A stretch of 39,753 bases of DNA from Parageobacillus thermantarcticus. GTDB taxonomy: Bacteria > Bacillota > Bacilli > Bacillales > Anoxybacillaceae. The notes beneath the pieces were generated by a model, which saw only the letters and a list, made by a program, of their open reading frames with translations, ran no database searches and was not told the origin of the DNA. Position numbers and translations under genes: made by a program. The DNA is taken from NCBI RefSeq assembly GCF_900111865.1, contig NZ_FOJS01000028.1, positions 1-39,753 of the forward strand, in the 5' to 3' direction. Below are positions 16,298 through 24,851 of the stretch, piece by piece. The stretch's first letter is position 1. Each line of letters starts with the position of its first letter.

Positions 16298-16881
16298 TAT
16301 GGTGTTGGCACAGCTTTGACTAATTCAGGTGTAAATTGTGTATGCCATTGTTCGGCAACTGTTGGATCTTCTAGTTCAGCAACCAACGCCTCGTAATAGA
16401 AATTGTTCAGAGAATCAGCTAGTGCTGTAAATTCCAGTTCTAACATCGCAACTTCATCCGCACCATTTTCAATCGCGATTTTAAACCCTGATGAATTAGT
16501 GCAGTTTGGAAAAGCAATTAATTTAACGATATCTTCAAATTCATCGATCACGTCGGCAGTGAAGACAAAGCTTTTTCCTTTTGATAAGGTGCCATATGCC
16601 CAAACACCAGGTTTTAAATCTTCATTTCTTAGTCCAAAGAAGTCACGAGCCACTTGAACAGGAATATGAGCACTCACTGTTAAATTCATTTTGACTGGCT
16701 TTGACTTTTTCTTTACCTCAATCCCCTCACACTTTTTAACGATCTCGATAATTTCTGTTTCTCCTTCTATTTGGCCAACACAACCAAATTTCTTTCCAGG
16801 TTGTTGCTGGCCATTTTCGAAAAACTGAACACTTGCATTTTTAATCGAGACAGCATCAAATTCCTGAATAACAGTAGTCAT
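16297..16881 (-). CDS. Major tail protein (tail tube)
   Basis: 194 residues, ATG after GAGGAGGAATTG. Beta-rich sequence with the pattern of phi13-type major tail proteins (SVQFFENGQQQPGKKFGCVG early, GLRNEDLKPGVWAYG in the middle, and E-L-E-F-T-A-L-A-D). Position directly after the connector genes and before the tail chaperones is the canonical slot. It forms the hexameric rings of the tail tube. The C-terminus is short with no Ig-like domain. Confidence 0.85.
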   Translation of the reverse strand: MTTVIQEFDAVSIKNASVQFFENGQQQPGKKFGCVGQIEGETEIIEIVKKCEGIEVKKKSKPVKMNLTVSAHIPVQVARDFFGLRNEDLKPGVWAYGTLSKGKSFVFTADVIDEFEDIVKLIAFPNCTNSSGFKIAIENGADEVAMLELEFTALADSLNNFYYEALVAELEDPTVAEQWHTQFTPELVKAVPTP

Positions 16882-17312
16882 TACAATTCCTCCTCTAAAA
16901 CTTTATCGATTCTTTCATGTAGTTTGGATAATATCTTTGGAGTTGCAGCCTCCAAACCGCGTTCCATGAAACGTTGTTCAATCGGGTTATGAGCACCTCG
17001 CCCTTCATTCGGAAAGACGAGATAACCAAAACTACCTTTTTTATTTGCAGCTCCGCCTCTTGCCTTAATAACAAAACCAAGATTAATCTTTTCGCTTTTG
17101 CTCCAGTTGCTGTATTTCGCGTGTTGCTTGTTTCTGATTTTTCCCTTTCTTGTCGAAACAGGGATGAGCTTCGTAATTTCTTCTGTAGCTATTCTGATCC
17201 CGTCAGTATGCAATACATCATTTGTGGCACTTTCCATTTTGTCTGGAAGCTTCGCCATTTTCATTTCTAAATGTTCGATCGCCTTATAATCCAGTTCAAA
17301 CTTGACACTCAA
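16881..17312 (-). CDS. HK97 gp10-like head-tail joining protein
   Basis: 143 residues. TTG start after GGGTGATC. The central segment with S-T-R-K-G-K-I-R-N, followed by GYLVFPNEGRGAHNP and then RFMERGLEAATPKI, is the common HK97 gp10 signature, a tail completion protein. It overlaps the upstream gene by 17 bases and abuts the tail tube start. The structural role is known from the family rather than from this sequence. Confidence 0.85.
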   Translation of the reverse strand: MSVKFELDYKAIEHLEMKMAKLPDKMESATNDVLHTDGIRIATEEITKLIPVSTRKGKIRNKQHAKYSNWSKSEKINLGFVIKARGGAANKKGSFGYLVFPNEGRGAHNPIEQRFMERGLEAATPKILSKLHERIDKVLEEEL

Positions 17313-17694
17313 TCGGGATCACCCGCCTAAAAACAAGCGTTACCCGATCAACGTATCGATCAGTGTCTTTCTCCTGCAGACGCTCTTTGATGGTGTTGAC
17401 GAAATTCATACCTTTTATTGATGACACGATGGAAATAATATCAATCGTTTGTTCATCGACATCATCACGATTTTCAGAGTAGTAATAGACATAAATGTCT
17501 TGTGTGACGTTTCTAATATTGTTCGTTGTGCGGAATTCACCGGTTTCGAAGACAAAACAATTATAGGTTGCTAAAGTCGTTTCTTCATCCTCGGCAATTT
17601 CATCTTCAAAAACCGGCAAACCAAATTGTTCTTTCAACCCATTGACTAACGCGTCAATTTGTTCACGCATAAACCTTTTTGTTTTTTCATTCAT
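17296..17694 (-). CDS. Probable tail terminator protein
   Basis: 132 residues from the ATG at 17694 (AGGTGCGATCA upstream); a start nine bases earlier is open. A helix with REQIDALVNGLKEQFGLPVF and the strand IYVYYYSENRDDVDEQ are followed by a C-terminal RVTLVFRR strand, a mixed alpha/beta fold like lambda gpU-type tail terminators. Assignment rests mainly on gene order (connector, head closure, this gene, gp10-like, tube) and fold pattern. Confidence 0.65.
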   Translation of the reverse strand: MNEKTKRFMREQIDALVNGLKEQFGLPVFEDEIAEDEETTLATYNCFVFETGEFRTTNNIRNVTQDIYVYYYSENRDDVDEQTIDIISIVSSIKGMNFVNTIKERLQEKDTDRYVDRVTLVFRRVIPIECQV

Positions 17695-18046
17695 TGATCG
17701 CACCTACTTCCTGCAAGTAAAAATAGAGATACATACCGTCTGAATCAACGGTGATGACATCATATTCAATGTTGTCGATTACAACCTTCAATTTATTTTT
17801 GTTGATGGTTCGGAAAGAAGGCGGGTATAAAGTTTTGACTTTCCGATCCAAACTAGCCCCCATAATGCCGGCCATGTGATAATCTTGATCGCGGCATGAC
17901 ATTTCTTTGAATGCCAGTTTTCCTTCTTCTGTGAACGCTTCTCCAATACGTTTGCCGGTTGCTGAACGCTGCGTTTGTTTGTGACCGTAAGAAAGAAAAC
18001 CGTCATTGAACGTCTCCCGATACGGTTTCACCGCCACGGATGACAC
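17687..18046 (-). CDS. Head closure / head-tail adaptor protein
   Basis: 119 residues. The segment with L-Y-P-P-S-F-R-T-I-N and V-V-I-D-N-I-E-Y-D-V, ending YLYFYLQEVG, is the beta-barrel pattern of SPP1 gp16-type head closure proteins. It overlaps the connector gene by 44 bases; the GTG start is uncertain because no good binding site is seen, so translation may be coupled. The protein closes the capsid after DNA packaging and offers the tail-binding surface. Confidence 0.7.
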   Translation of the reverse strand: MSSVAVKPYRETFNDGFLSYGHKQTQRSATGKRIGEAFTEEGKLAFKEMSCRDQDYHMAGIMGASLDRKVKTLYPPSFRTINKNKLKVVIDNIEYDVITVDSDGMYLYFYLQEVGAINE

Positions 18047-18329
18047 CTACTTTCCCTATGGCCACATGTAAAATCAACCGTGACAATTCATGCTGGAAGT
18101 TCCTTTCAAACTCATCACCCGCATTGTTATATACATATCGGCAGCGTTCCAAGAGAATTTCTTTTGGCCATTCTTCTTTTGAAAAATCAAAAGACGCATT
18201 TGTCAATTCAGACAAATACGTCTCTGATCGCTGGATCAACTTTTTTAGATATTCATCCTCTTCATTCCACGTGATACGCAGCCGCTCTTTCAAATCAGAA
18301 AGTAATTTCTGAAGCGTTTGTTCATCCAT
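18003..18329 (-). CDS. Head-tail connector protein (gp6/gp15-like)
   Basis: 108 residues, helical, ATG after AGGTGATTTTTT. The motif KKLIQRSETYLSELTN and the later C-R-Y-V-Y-N-N-A segment are typical of the Phage_connect_1 / HK97 gp6 family, which forms a ring below the portal. Position after the capsid genes and before the head closure gene fits. Confidence 0.8.
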   Translation of the reverse strand: MDEQTLQKLLSDLKERLRITWNEEDEYLKKLIQRSETYLSELTNASFDFSKEEWPKEILLERCRYVYNNAGDEFERNFQHELSRLILHVAIGKVGVIRGGETVSGDVQ

Positions 18330-18339
18330 AAAAAATCAC

Positions 18340-18678
18340 CTACTTTTTAGCAGGTGTTTTCTTTCTCGTATTATTTTTGCCGCCTTTTTTCGCTGTTTCT
18401 GCTTCATCTGTTTCCGTTTCATCAGATGACTCTTCAACATGTTCATCAAGGGAAGCAACTTCTTCTTGAACCACTTCTTCGATACCCTCTGCTTCTTCGT
18501 CACTTACTTTAATTTCAGGGCCAAGAAAAGCGACCCCATACCTATTTTTGTTGGACTGTAGAAAAGCAACCCTTTCCGGATCCGCTTCAAATCCTTCTTT
18601 CGGATACTCTTCCCCTTTTTTGTATAAGGTGTTTTTGTGATATTTTTCGATGAAATCATTTAACACAGGATATTTCAT
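18340..18678 (-). CDS. Small capsid-adjacent protein with acidic and lysine-rich tail
   Basis: 112 residues. Residues 1-55 are an ordered-looking head (MKYPVLNDFIEKYH, NKNRYGVAFLGPEI); residues about 60-95 are very acidic, and the end is Lys-rich (KKGGKNNTRKKTPAKK). Such genes follow the capsid gene in many Gram-positive siphophages; a role in capsid decoration or DNA contact is possible but unproven. No catalytic motif is present. Confidence 0.75.
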   Translation of the reverse strand: MKYPVLNDFIEKYHKNTLYKKGEEYPKEGFEADPERVAFLQSNKNRYGVAFLGPEIKVSDEEAEGIEEVVQEEVASLDEHVEESSDETETDEAETAKKGGKNNTRKKTPAKK

Positions 18679-18696
18679 GTTATTTCACTCCTTTCA

Positions 18697-19830
18697 TTAT
18701 GGAGTTGGTGTTTCTACACCAAGATTTGTAATGTCAAAGACCAAGAAGCTGTCATTGTCTTTCGGGCGGCCATTTGCGTATTGCTTGGTGACGTATACAC
18801 GCTCATCCTCAATAAACCGCACTTCGTCACTGTATTCGATTTTTCGAGAAGAGCCCACGCCCAAGAAGTAATCTTTTCCTAACCCCGCAATAAGTCTACC
18901 CTGCGGAACCGATACCGATTGAATGATTGTCGCTGGAATCGGCAGCACTCCATAAACATAAGTACCGTTTTGAGTAAGAATCGTTGTTTCCGGGAAGATT
19001 TTTTCCCAGTAATCGAGTGGATTTACCACAAACAACACTTGATTTACTTTTCGTTTACCATTTTTCGTGAGTGGGGCCATTACCTGCTGACCTAATGATT
19101 TAGGCGATAAATCAGTTAATGCTGTTGCAGTTTTATCCGGATACACACCATCCACCACTGCACCAGCTAAATCTTTCATCATCCCAATCGGTTGCTCTTT
19201 GCCAGTTCCTCGGATGATCGCATCTTCCAAACCGATCGCCATGGCTTCAGCTAGAACGGTACGTACATATTTGTCTAACCAAACCGGCCCTAAATCCAAC
19301 ATGGCTTTTGCAACCGGAATGAACGCGGAAAGTTTGAATAGTTCCGTGCTAACTTTTTCAAACCCTTCGTCGAGGATTTCTCTGATTTCCGCAGTCAGTT
19401 TGCCCCACCAAGCTGTCGGAATGTCCCCTTTTTTCAAAATCCATTCCGTGATCCCTGTTGTGTTCACGAATTCGATGTTTTGCAATAATTCGTGGTCACG
19501 GACCAAATCTTCAAATACACGGTCAATAACAGTTGATGGAACAAGTTTTTCCACCCCGTCAAAACCTTGCCCTTGAATGACTTCGTTATAATAAGCCATT
19601 TCTTCTTTTGTCAGTGGCTTAAGCCCTCGGGCAGCCATAGCTTGTTGATCGGTTAAATCCTCATTTACCGCCTTTTTCGCTTCTGCGATGATGTTTTCCT
19701 GAATCGAATTAGCGAACTTCGTAAGAGCTTCTGCCAATTCTTTTTCATCTCCGCTGTTTAAAGCTTTTAAAAGATTTTCCTTCATTTCTGCTTCATTCTT
19801 TGCCTTGCGATCTAAATTTTCAATCCCCAT
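18697..19830 (-). CDS. Major capsid protein, HK97 fold
   Basis: 377 residues from the ATG at 19830, seven bases after GGGAGG; the longer GTG frame includes that binding site. Residues 1-80 are a helical, charged delta-domain (MGIENLDRKAKNEAEMKENL) that acts as built-in scaffold. The HK97 core follows, including LVPSTVIDRVFEDLV and IRGTGKEQPIGMM, and ends in FLVFDITNLG. The ClpP-like protease encoded just upstream probably cleaves the delta-domain during prohead maturation. Order portal-protease-capsid is typical of HK97-like siphophages. Confidence 0.93.
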   Translation of the reverse strand: MGIENLDRKAKNEAEMKENLLKALNSGDEKELAEALTKFANSIQENIIAEAKKAVNEDLTDQQAMAARGLKPLTKEEMAYYNEVIQGQGFDGVEKLVPSTVIDRVFEDLVRDHELLQNIEFVNTTGITEWILKKGDIPTAWWGKLTAEIREILDEGFEKVSTELFKLSAFIPVAKAMLDLGPVWLDKYVRTVLAEAMAIGLEDAIIRGTGKEQPIGMMKDLAGAVVDGVYPDKTATALTDLSPKSLGQQVMAPLTKNGKRKVNQVLFVVNPLDYWEKIFPETTILTQNGTYVYGVLPIPATIIQSVSVPQGRLIAGLGKDYFLGVGSSRKIEYSDEVRFIEDERVYVTKQYANGRPKDNDSFLVFDITNLGVETPTP

Positions 19831-19855
19831 ATGGATACCTCCCACATTTTTTTGA

Positions 19856-19890
19856 AATAAAAAAACACCGTCAGTTGTTTTCTGACCGTG
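19856..19890 (-). terminator. Terminator-like hairpin between protease and capsid genes
   Basis: Minus strand CACGGTCAG and CTGACGGTG pair except for one G-G mismatch, loop AAAACAA, then seven T. It overlaps the protease stop. It may reduce read-through, or stabilise the capsid mRNA end if the capsid gene has its own promoter. Confidence 0.5.
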
Positions 19891-20641
19891 TTAATGAACT
19901 TAAAAACTGGTAAATGATACTTGCATTATTCATAGGTTTTTCTTCTTTTGGTTTGTGATTGTTTTCAGTCGTTTGTGCTACCGCTTTTCCATCAAGAGAT
20001 GCAGCAATATATTTGTTTAGAATCTCCTCTTTTACGGATGTTTCTTCCTGCTCATCTTCTTCATCAGGAAGCTCAATTTCATCTGAAATTTCATCACATA
20101 AGCCCAAAATCTTACACTCCTCAGCTGTTAGCAATGTTTCTTCATCCAGAAGTCGTTCTAATTCTGAACGATCACCAACAAACCGGGAAGTGTAACTTTC
20201 CAAAACAGCCGTATCAATCTTTTCTAAATCATTTGCAATTTTCCTTAATTCCTTAGCGTTTCCTGCAGCTAACGTCCATGCCTTATGGATCATCATCATT
20301 GTATTACGCGGCATAATCACCTTATCGCCAGCCATTGCAATTACGGAAGCACCACTGGCGGCATAACCGTCAATGTAAACGTTGATTGTAGCTTTGTGGT
20401 TTTTTAAAATGTTGTGAATGGCGATTGATTCAAAAACATCACCGCCAACACTATTAATATGAACATTAATTGTTTTTGCGGTAATGTTGCTTAATTTGTG
20501 TCTAACGTCATTTGCAGAAATATCGGCAAACCATCCCTTCCCGATAGTCCCATACATATAAAGATCAGCTTCATCATTTTCCGCTTTATTCAACACTTCA
20601 AAGCGTTTGTTGATTTTAGGCAGCTCCATTTTCTTTACCAT
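19871..20641 (-). CDS. Prohead protease, ClpP-like
   Basis: 256 residues from the ATG at 20641, eight bases after AAAGGAGG. The ClpP/S14 serine protease signature is clear: HINSVGGDVF near 61-70, nucleophile S96 in G-Y-A-A-S-G-A-S, and H119 in MMMIHKAW. The Asp of the triad is probably in the following helix. An acidic segment (about 195-215, PDEEDEQEE) precedes the C-terminal tail. It overlaps the portal gene by 26 bases. It removes the capsid delta-domain during head maturation. Confidence 0.92.
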   Translation of the reverse strand: MVKKMELPKINKRFEVLNKAENDEADLYMYGTIGKGWFADISANDVRHKLSNITAKTINVHINSVGGDVFESIAIHNILKNHKATINVYIDGYAASGASVIAMAGDKVIMPRNTMMMIHKAWTLAAGNAKELRKIANDLEKIDTAVLESYTSRFVGDRSELERLLDEETLLTAEECKILGLCDEISDEIELPDEEDEQEETSVKEEILNKYIAASLDGKAVAQTTENNHKPKEEKPMNNASIIYQFLSSLTRSENN

Positions 20642-21791
20642 CCCCTTCACCTCCTTTCAAGGCATCGGCTTCTTGATAGTTTTTGGTTACGTATCGTTTG
20701 TTCGCCCATTCTTCATCGATCGGCTCCTTACCTAACATAGTTAAAATGTCATTAATGGATAGACCACCAATAGCAAACAGCTTATCTGCAGCTGTAGCTA
20801 ATTGAGTAATATCTACAACCTTCAAGTTATTCGTATCCACTTTCAAATACGTTCGTTTGAGATATTCTTCTTTGGTATACATCTTTCGGTTAAATTCATC
20901 TTGAATCAATTCCGCAATCGGTTTGATACAAAACAAAAGGAAAGCGTCCATTTGTTTTTCGATATCGGCCACATCCCCTTTCAGGAGTCCGCGAGGGACA
21001 TGAAAAGCCATGGCCACATAGTTAATGACATCATTAATCAGCTCGGCAATATCACGGCTTGTACTATTCTGCGCCACGCCGCTTTTGCTGTCGCTCATGT
21101 CCTCGAGTTCATATCCCTTTTGGAGCTGAAACCCGACGCCAGGCTTGTCCGCGTTGAACCAGTCGGCCAATTGTTTTTCAAACATTTGGTCGATCAGCTT
21201 TTGCGTTTCCTCATCTTGCGGCCGCAAGAAATCACCTTTAATCAAAATTCGTTTGTTGTTTTTTCGTTTGTAATATCCGATCGCTGAAGCAATCAATTTC
21301 CCGTAATCTTCATATAGCCCATTGATCACTTCCATGATGTTCCGATCGTTCAGTTTAAAATATAAGACTTCCGATTCACGAAAGACTTTTTGAAAAGTTA
21401 AATCGCCTATCTGAACCTGTGTATAATAATTTTCTTTCAATGCAAATTCATTTTTTACCCAGCCATCAGCAATATAAAGCTGATCGTTTTGCATAATCAC
21501 TAAGCATTCATTTTGCATAATCAGGCGATTTACCAAGCTGTGCATAAACTCCGATGCGTTTTGATTCTGATTGGGCTGCACATTCAACAAATAATAATTC
21601 TCTCCACGCTTTTCTTTTCCGTTCTCAAATGTTTGGAACTCACACCTGGTTAACGTGTTGGCAATCAAATCAATACATGTTTCAACCGCCAATCTTTTGT
21701 AATATGCGGTTGTTGATAGTGTTTGAAACTCCGTCAAAGTAATCGAACTTCGGGAACCGAACAACCCACTAATCCAATCTAAAAACCCCAC
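20616..21791 (-). CDS. Portal protein, HK97 family
   Basis: 391 residues, GTG start after AAAGGTGG. Family features: an early Y-Y-K-R-L-A-V-E-T-C-I helix, then N-Q-N-A-S-E-F-M-H-S-L-V-N-R and the later MAFHVPRGLLKGD segment with F-C-I-K-P-I-A. The portal is a dodecameric ring at one capsid vertex through which the terminase packages DNA. It starts 15 bases beyond the terminase large subunit stop. The Gly/Lys-rich C-terminus (GGEGDGKENGAA) overlaps the protease start. Confidence 0.92.
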   Translation of the reverse strand: MGFLDWISGLFGSRSSITLTEFQTLSTTAYYKRLAVETCIDLIANTLTRCEFQTFENGKEKRGENYYLLNVQPNQNQNASEFMHSLVNRLIMQNECLVIMQNDQLYIADGWVKNEFALKENYYTQVQIGDLTFQKVFRESEVLYFKLNDRNIMEVINGLYEDYGKLIASAIGYYKRKNNKRILIKGDFLRPQDEETQKLIDQMFEKQLADWFNADKPGVGFQLQKGYELEDMSDSKSGVAQNSTSRDIAELINDVINYVAMAFHVPRGLLKGDVADIEKQMDAFLLFCIKPIAELIQDEFNRKMYTKEEYLKRTYLKVDTNNLKVVDITQLATAADKLFAIGGLSINDILTMLGKEPIDEEWANKRYVTKNYQEADALKGGEGDGKENGAA

Positions 21792-21805
21792 TGTTTCACC
21801 ACCTT

Positions 21806-23479
21806 TCAGGTGCTAAACGACCTAAAGATTTTACTGATGTTTTCTTTCGTGATCGGAATCGATTCTTGTAATTCAGAATCAAAATTCAATGCATGTAAAA
21901 AAGCGAAAAACCCATCCGTTTTCCGCTTCTCTTTATCGATCTTCTTGTATTCGATATTTCCGTTTGCCTTTTCCTCTTTGTACACATTTCCCACATACCA
22001 GCGCATGAGTGGATCATCACCAAACACGATGGTATGTTTCACAAACATTTCATCAACAAGAGGGGAAAGTTTAGAATGTGTAGCTGGTCCTCTTCTTACG
22101 ACTTCCACCTCAAAGCCAGCGTTTTCGAAAGCCTCTTTCAAAATGGATGAACGATACAAGTCCATCGCCACTTTTTTGATATAGAACGTTTTGCTCATCT
22201 CCACAAACCAATTCACGACGTGCTGGGCACTAATGGATTCGTCGTAAACAACGGTGAGCAATCCTTTTTCAATTGCTAGGTTGATAATTTCTCGATTGAT
22301 ATCCTGCAGCTTCGGGGCTGTATGATGCATGAACGTATGATGTTTCCAGTAACGTTTACCATTGTGTTTAAAAAGTACACCAACAGCGCAAAAGTCTCTA
22401 ATCTGTGCAAAGTCTACCGCACCGATTGCTTCGATTCCTTTCAAGTTTTCAGGAAACGGTTGATTGGTTGCCAATCGATCTTCGTATGTCGCAACCTCTT
22501 TTCGCGTATCGTCAACCGGCATGTTCATGCGCTTTGTCATGAACTCAATTCTTATAGAAGCATTAATTTTGCCCAGCTCATATTCTTTTCTCATTTCATG
22601 CTGCAGATGTAAATTATACCGGTATGAAGGATTCGCCTTTTCCCATTTCGACTCATCGTCCACTTCTTTTTCGTCATCCAGCTTGCATATAAACGGGAAA
22701 AGCGTTGAATTGGGCATCTCTTTGTTTAGCACCATTCGTGCCTCTTCTTTTAAGTCATCCAAGACACCTCCACGGACGTAACCATCCGTTGTGATGTAAA
22801 ACGTTCTCGGATCTGCTTTTTTACCTAGACCAGAAGTGAACACTTTGATATTGTCATAACTGTCATATTCATGCACTTCGTCAAAAATCACGCAGCCGCT
22901 TCGTTTGCCGTCTTTTGTCCTGGCGTTTGACGTGTTATATTCCAGCTTTGATCTAGTTCCTCGATGTTGAATAAGTGTCTTCGATTTATAAAATGCCTTT
23001 TTCACTTTTGACCAATGGTCTTCCAGGACATTATAAACATCCATGAAAGACGTTTTAGCCTGGTCTTCTGATGTTGCCACGATGTCAATATCATAGTTTT
23101 TTATCCCGTGATGGCCGGTTGTCATATAAAAAGAGTTCCATGCAACATATCCGTTTTTTCCAGCACCACGTCCAAGCAAAATAAAAAAACGATCGAACAT
23201 TAAACGTCCGTCGTCGTATCGAACTCCGTATATAAAAGCGTTGATAAATTTCTGCCAGGGAAAGAGCTGGAAGGGAAAATATTTCGCTGGAATTTCTACT
23301 GACTTTTCGATCGCTTCATGATCAATCACTACATTTGGTTGATCGAGCTTCCAACGCAAAAATTCCATCAACTGCTTTTGTTCTTTACACGCCTCAATCT
23401 CTCCCTGCTCGACCATCCGCATGTATTCATCGATATACGGATGATATTTATACGTCTTCGAACTCATCGTCATCATCAC
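21806..23479 (-). CDS. terL: Terminase large subunit
   Basis: 557 residues. The ATPase has a Walker A-like G-R-G-A-G-K-N-G (103-110) after FILL, and Walker B CVIFDE (196-201). A motor-coupling S-E-D-Q segment lies at 137-140. The C-terminal nuclease shows the acidic motif A-V-D-F-A-Q-I-R-D near 355 and later acidic residues. This is the Terminase_1 group often paired with a P27-type small subunit and an HNH nuclease. The first codon is uncertain: several ATGs occur at 23467-23479 without a clear binding site, and the gene overlaps the small subunit by 32 bases. Confidence 0.93.
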   Translation of the reverse strand: MMMTMSSKTYKYHPYIDEYMRMVEQGEIEACKEQKQLMEFLRWKLDQPNVVIDHEAIEKSVEIPAKYFPFQLFPWQKFINAFIYGVRYDDGRLMFDRFFILLGRGAGKNGYVAWNSFYMTTGHHGIKNYDIDIVATSEDQAKTSFMDVYNVLEDHWSKVKKAFYKSKTLIQHRGTRSKLEYNTSNARTKDGKRSGCVIFDEVHEYDSYDNIKVFTSGLGKKADPRTFYITTDGYVRGGVLDDLKEEARMVLNKEMPNSTLFPFICKLDDEKEVDDESKWEKANPSYRYNLHLQHEMRKEYELGKINASIRIEFMTKRMNMPVDDTRKEVATYEDRLATNQPFPENLKGIEAIGAVDFAQIRDFCAVGVLFKHNGKRYWKHHTFMHHTAPKLQDINREIINLAIEKGLLTVVYDESISAQHVVNWFVEMSKTFYIKKVAMDLYRSSILKEAFENAGFEVEVVRRGPATHSKLSPLVDEMFVKHTIVFGDDPLMRWYVGNVYKEEKANGNIEYKKIDKEKRKTDGFFAFLHALNFDSELQESIPITKENISKIFRSFST

Positions 23480-23795
23480 TGTTGTCTATTTTTTTGAGCA
23501 AATTAAAAAGTTCTTTGTAGGCCGCCGTATATCGATTCATCGTGGTGTTGTATGACTTTTGAGCAGGGTTCTCGACGAGCATTTTTTGCTTGCCATTTTG
23601 GAAAGTATACGTCGGACCTTTCGATTTGATCTCATTTTCCAAAATCTCCAGCTGGATCGTCATGAAAGCGACCCTTTCAATTAGCCCTTTTGCCACCTCT
23701 TTTTCGCGATCCGGCAGCTCATCGAACACTGCATTGAGGCGGTCGACTTCTCTTTGGATGAGTTCATCCTGCTTTTTCCTGCTTAACTTGGCCAT
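23448..23795 (-). CDS. terS: Terminase small subunit, P27-like
   Basis: 115 residues from the second of two adjacent ATGs, seven bases after GGAGG; a longer frame to 23918 would run through the non-coding cos-candidate stretch and is not supported. The sequence is helical (SRKKQDELIQREVDRLNAVF) with P27-family features such as K-S-Y-N-T-T-M-N-R-Y and an acidic end (NSDDDDEFEDV). It recognises packaging sites and recruits the large subunit, whose gene overlaps its 3' end. Confidence 0.8.
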   Translation of the reverse strand: MAKLSRKKQDELIQREVDRLNAVFDELPDREKEVAKGLIERVAFMTIQLEILENEIKSKGPTYTFQNGKQKMLVENPAQKSYNTTMNRYTAAYKELFNLLKKIDNSDDDDEFEDV

Positions 23796-23901
23796 CATAC
23801 CCCCTCCCCTCGCGTGAGATTTCGCAAAAAAATTTTTTCCGCTTGGCCCCCTCCCGTTGAACAACTCCCCCAAAAAGAGCCGATTCCCTGAATGGGGGGG
23901 T
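23796..23901. other. Candidate cos / packaging region
   Basis: About 105 bases between the homing endonuclease stop and the small terminase start hold four runs of C (GGGGGG on the minus strand), an A7-T6 tract and no gene. In HNH-carrying cos phages this is where cos lies. No paired cohesive-end motif can be proven from one copy. Confidence 0.35.
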
Positions 23902-24405
23902 TTATGATTCAATAACAAGTTGTAATTTTACTTTTGAAAGAATATCAGTGTAAGCATTTTTGTATTTAATGGAACTTACTATTGCTTCTGTTACATTGTA
24001 TTCCTTTGCTACTTGATAAATTGGTTTTTGTTCTACCCAACAATCATAATAAATCGATATCACTTCATCTGGATTCAGACTGCGTTTAATAAGCCCTGAT
24101 CTTACTGCATGATTTGCGTTCTCTTTATTTGTACACCATTCCAGATTAGAAACATGATTATTTAATTTATTTCCGTCAAGATGATTTATTTGCGGTTTAT
24201 TAAACGGATTAGGAATAAAAGCTTTAGCAACTAATCTATGAACTTTAAACTTCTTTTTCTTACCATTAGATGTTGTTAAACTAACTACAAGGTATTTATT
24301 ATCGTGTAGATAAGGTTTAAGAATGTAACCAGTTTTCCGATTACGAACCCTTCCATAAGTTGATACTTCATAGTTTAGATTATCGATTTGCTTCCACCGT
24401 TCCAT
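23902..24405 (-). CDS. NUMOD4-HNH homing endonuclease
   Basis: 167 residues from the ATG at 24405; one three codons earlier is open. N-terminal NUMOD4-like segment (W-K-Q-I, Y-E-V-S-T-Y-G-R-V-R-N), then an HNH core, with V-H-R-L-V-A-K-A-F and N-H-L-D-G-N-K-L-N-N, then N-L-E-W-C-T-N-K-E-N. A C-terminal helix-turn-helix-like segment (PIYQVAKEYNVTEAIV) probably binds DNA. This is the architecture of free-standing SPO1-type homing endonucleases. Its codon use is more AT-rich than its neighbours, consistent with insertion. It separates the phage HNH gene from the terminase small subunit gene. Confidence 0.87.
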   Translation of the reverse strand: MERWKQIDNLNYEVSTYGRVRNRKTGYILKPYLHDNKYLVVSLTTSNGKKKKFKVHRLVAKAFIPNPFNKPQINHLDGNKLNNHVSNLEWCTNKENANHAVRSGLIKRSLNPDEVISIYYDCWVEQKPIYQVAKEYNVTEAIVSSIKYKNAYTDILSKVKLQLVIES

Positions 24406-24407
24406 AG

Positions 24408-24719
24408 TCACCATCTCTCTTCATTTACAAACCTTTTCTGTTTGATATATTTTTCAAGCCGTTTGTGTTCTTCGTTATGGCATTGAATACAAACGGATTC
24501 CAGATTATCAAGTTCCAATGCCAAATGCGGATGCGTCTTAACTTCTTTGATATGATGAACATTTCTTGCACGTCTATATTTACCTTTGCGTTTGCAAGAC
24601 TGACATTCGTAATGATCACGTTCTAAAGCTTGCAATCTTAACTCTTTCCATTCTTTTGATTTATAAAACTTCATGAGATTATCGGTTCTGATTAGGTTGA
24701 TGACCTCTTCTGTTTTCAT
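24408..24719 (-). CDS. HNH endonuclease, terminase-associated
   Basis: 103 residues from the ATG at 24719, eight bases after TTGGGGG; a TTG frame further upstream is open but overlaps that site. A treble-clef HNH: C-Q-S-C zinc pair, the catalytic R-N-V-H-H-I, then N and a second pair (V-C-I-Q-C-H). Lambda-like and HK97-like cos phages encode such a nuclease beside terminase, where it is needed with TerL for specific cos cutting. It is the first gene of the late transcript; an intrinsic terminator lies in its leader. Confidence 0.9.
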   Translation of the reverse strand: MKTEEVINLIRTDNLMKFYKSKEWKELRLQALERDHYECQSCKRKGKYRRARNVHHIKEVKTHPHLALELDNLESVCIQCHNEEHKRLEKYIKQKRFVNEERW

Positions 24720-24731
24720 ACAATCAACCCC

Positions 24732-24763
24732 CAAATAAAAACGCCACCCCGATCGGAGTGACG
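24732..24763 (-). terminator. Terminator in the leader of the late operon
   Basis: Minus strand CGTCACTCC-GATC-GGGGTGGCG, nine pairs with wobbles, followed by TTTTTATTTG. It ends 13 bases before the HNH start. No minus-strand gene lies just upstream, because hicAB is opposite. It can insulate the late genes or be a target for antitermination. Confidence 0.75.
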
Positions 24764-24851
24764 CCCTGCTTCAATCAAAATGTCTTTCTCACTTATTAGT
24801 GGCATTTACACGACAAAAAAAACAAAAAAACAAAAAATTGATTAAAAGCTA

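Noticed and set aside
17788-18006. 72-codon alternate frame within the head closure gene
   Set aside because: It starts at an ATG after GGGAGACG, but its translation has no fold-like pattern, whereas the head closure frame matches its family.
16297-19830. Capsid and tail tube proteins both end in P-T-P, as in phages with frameshifted C-terminal extensions
   Set aside because: There is no slippery or pausing sequence and no downstream Ig-like frame; a terminator or a new gene follows at once.
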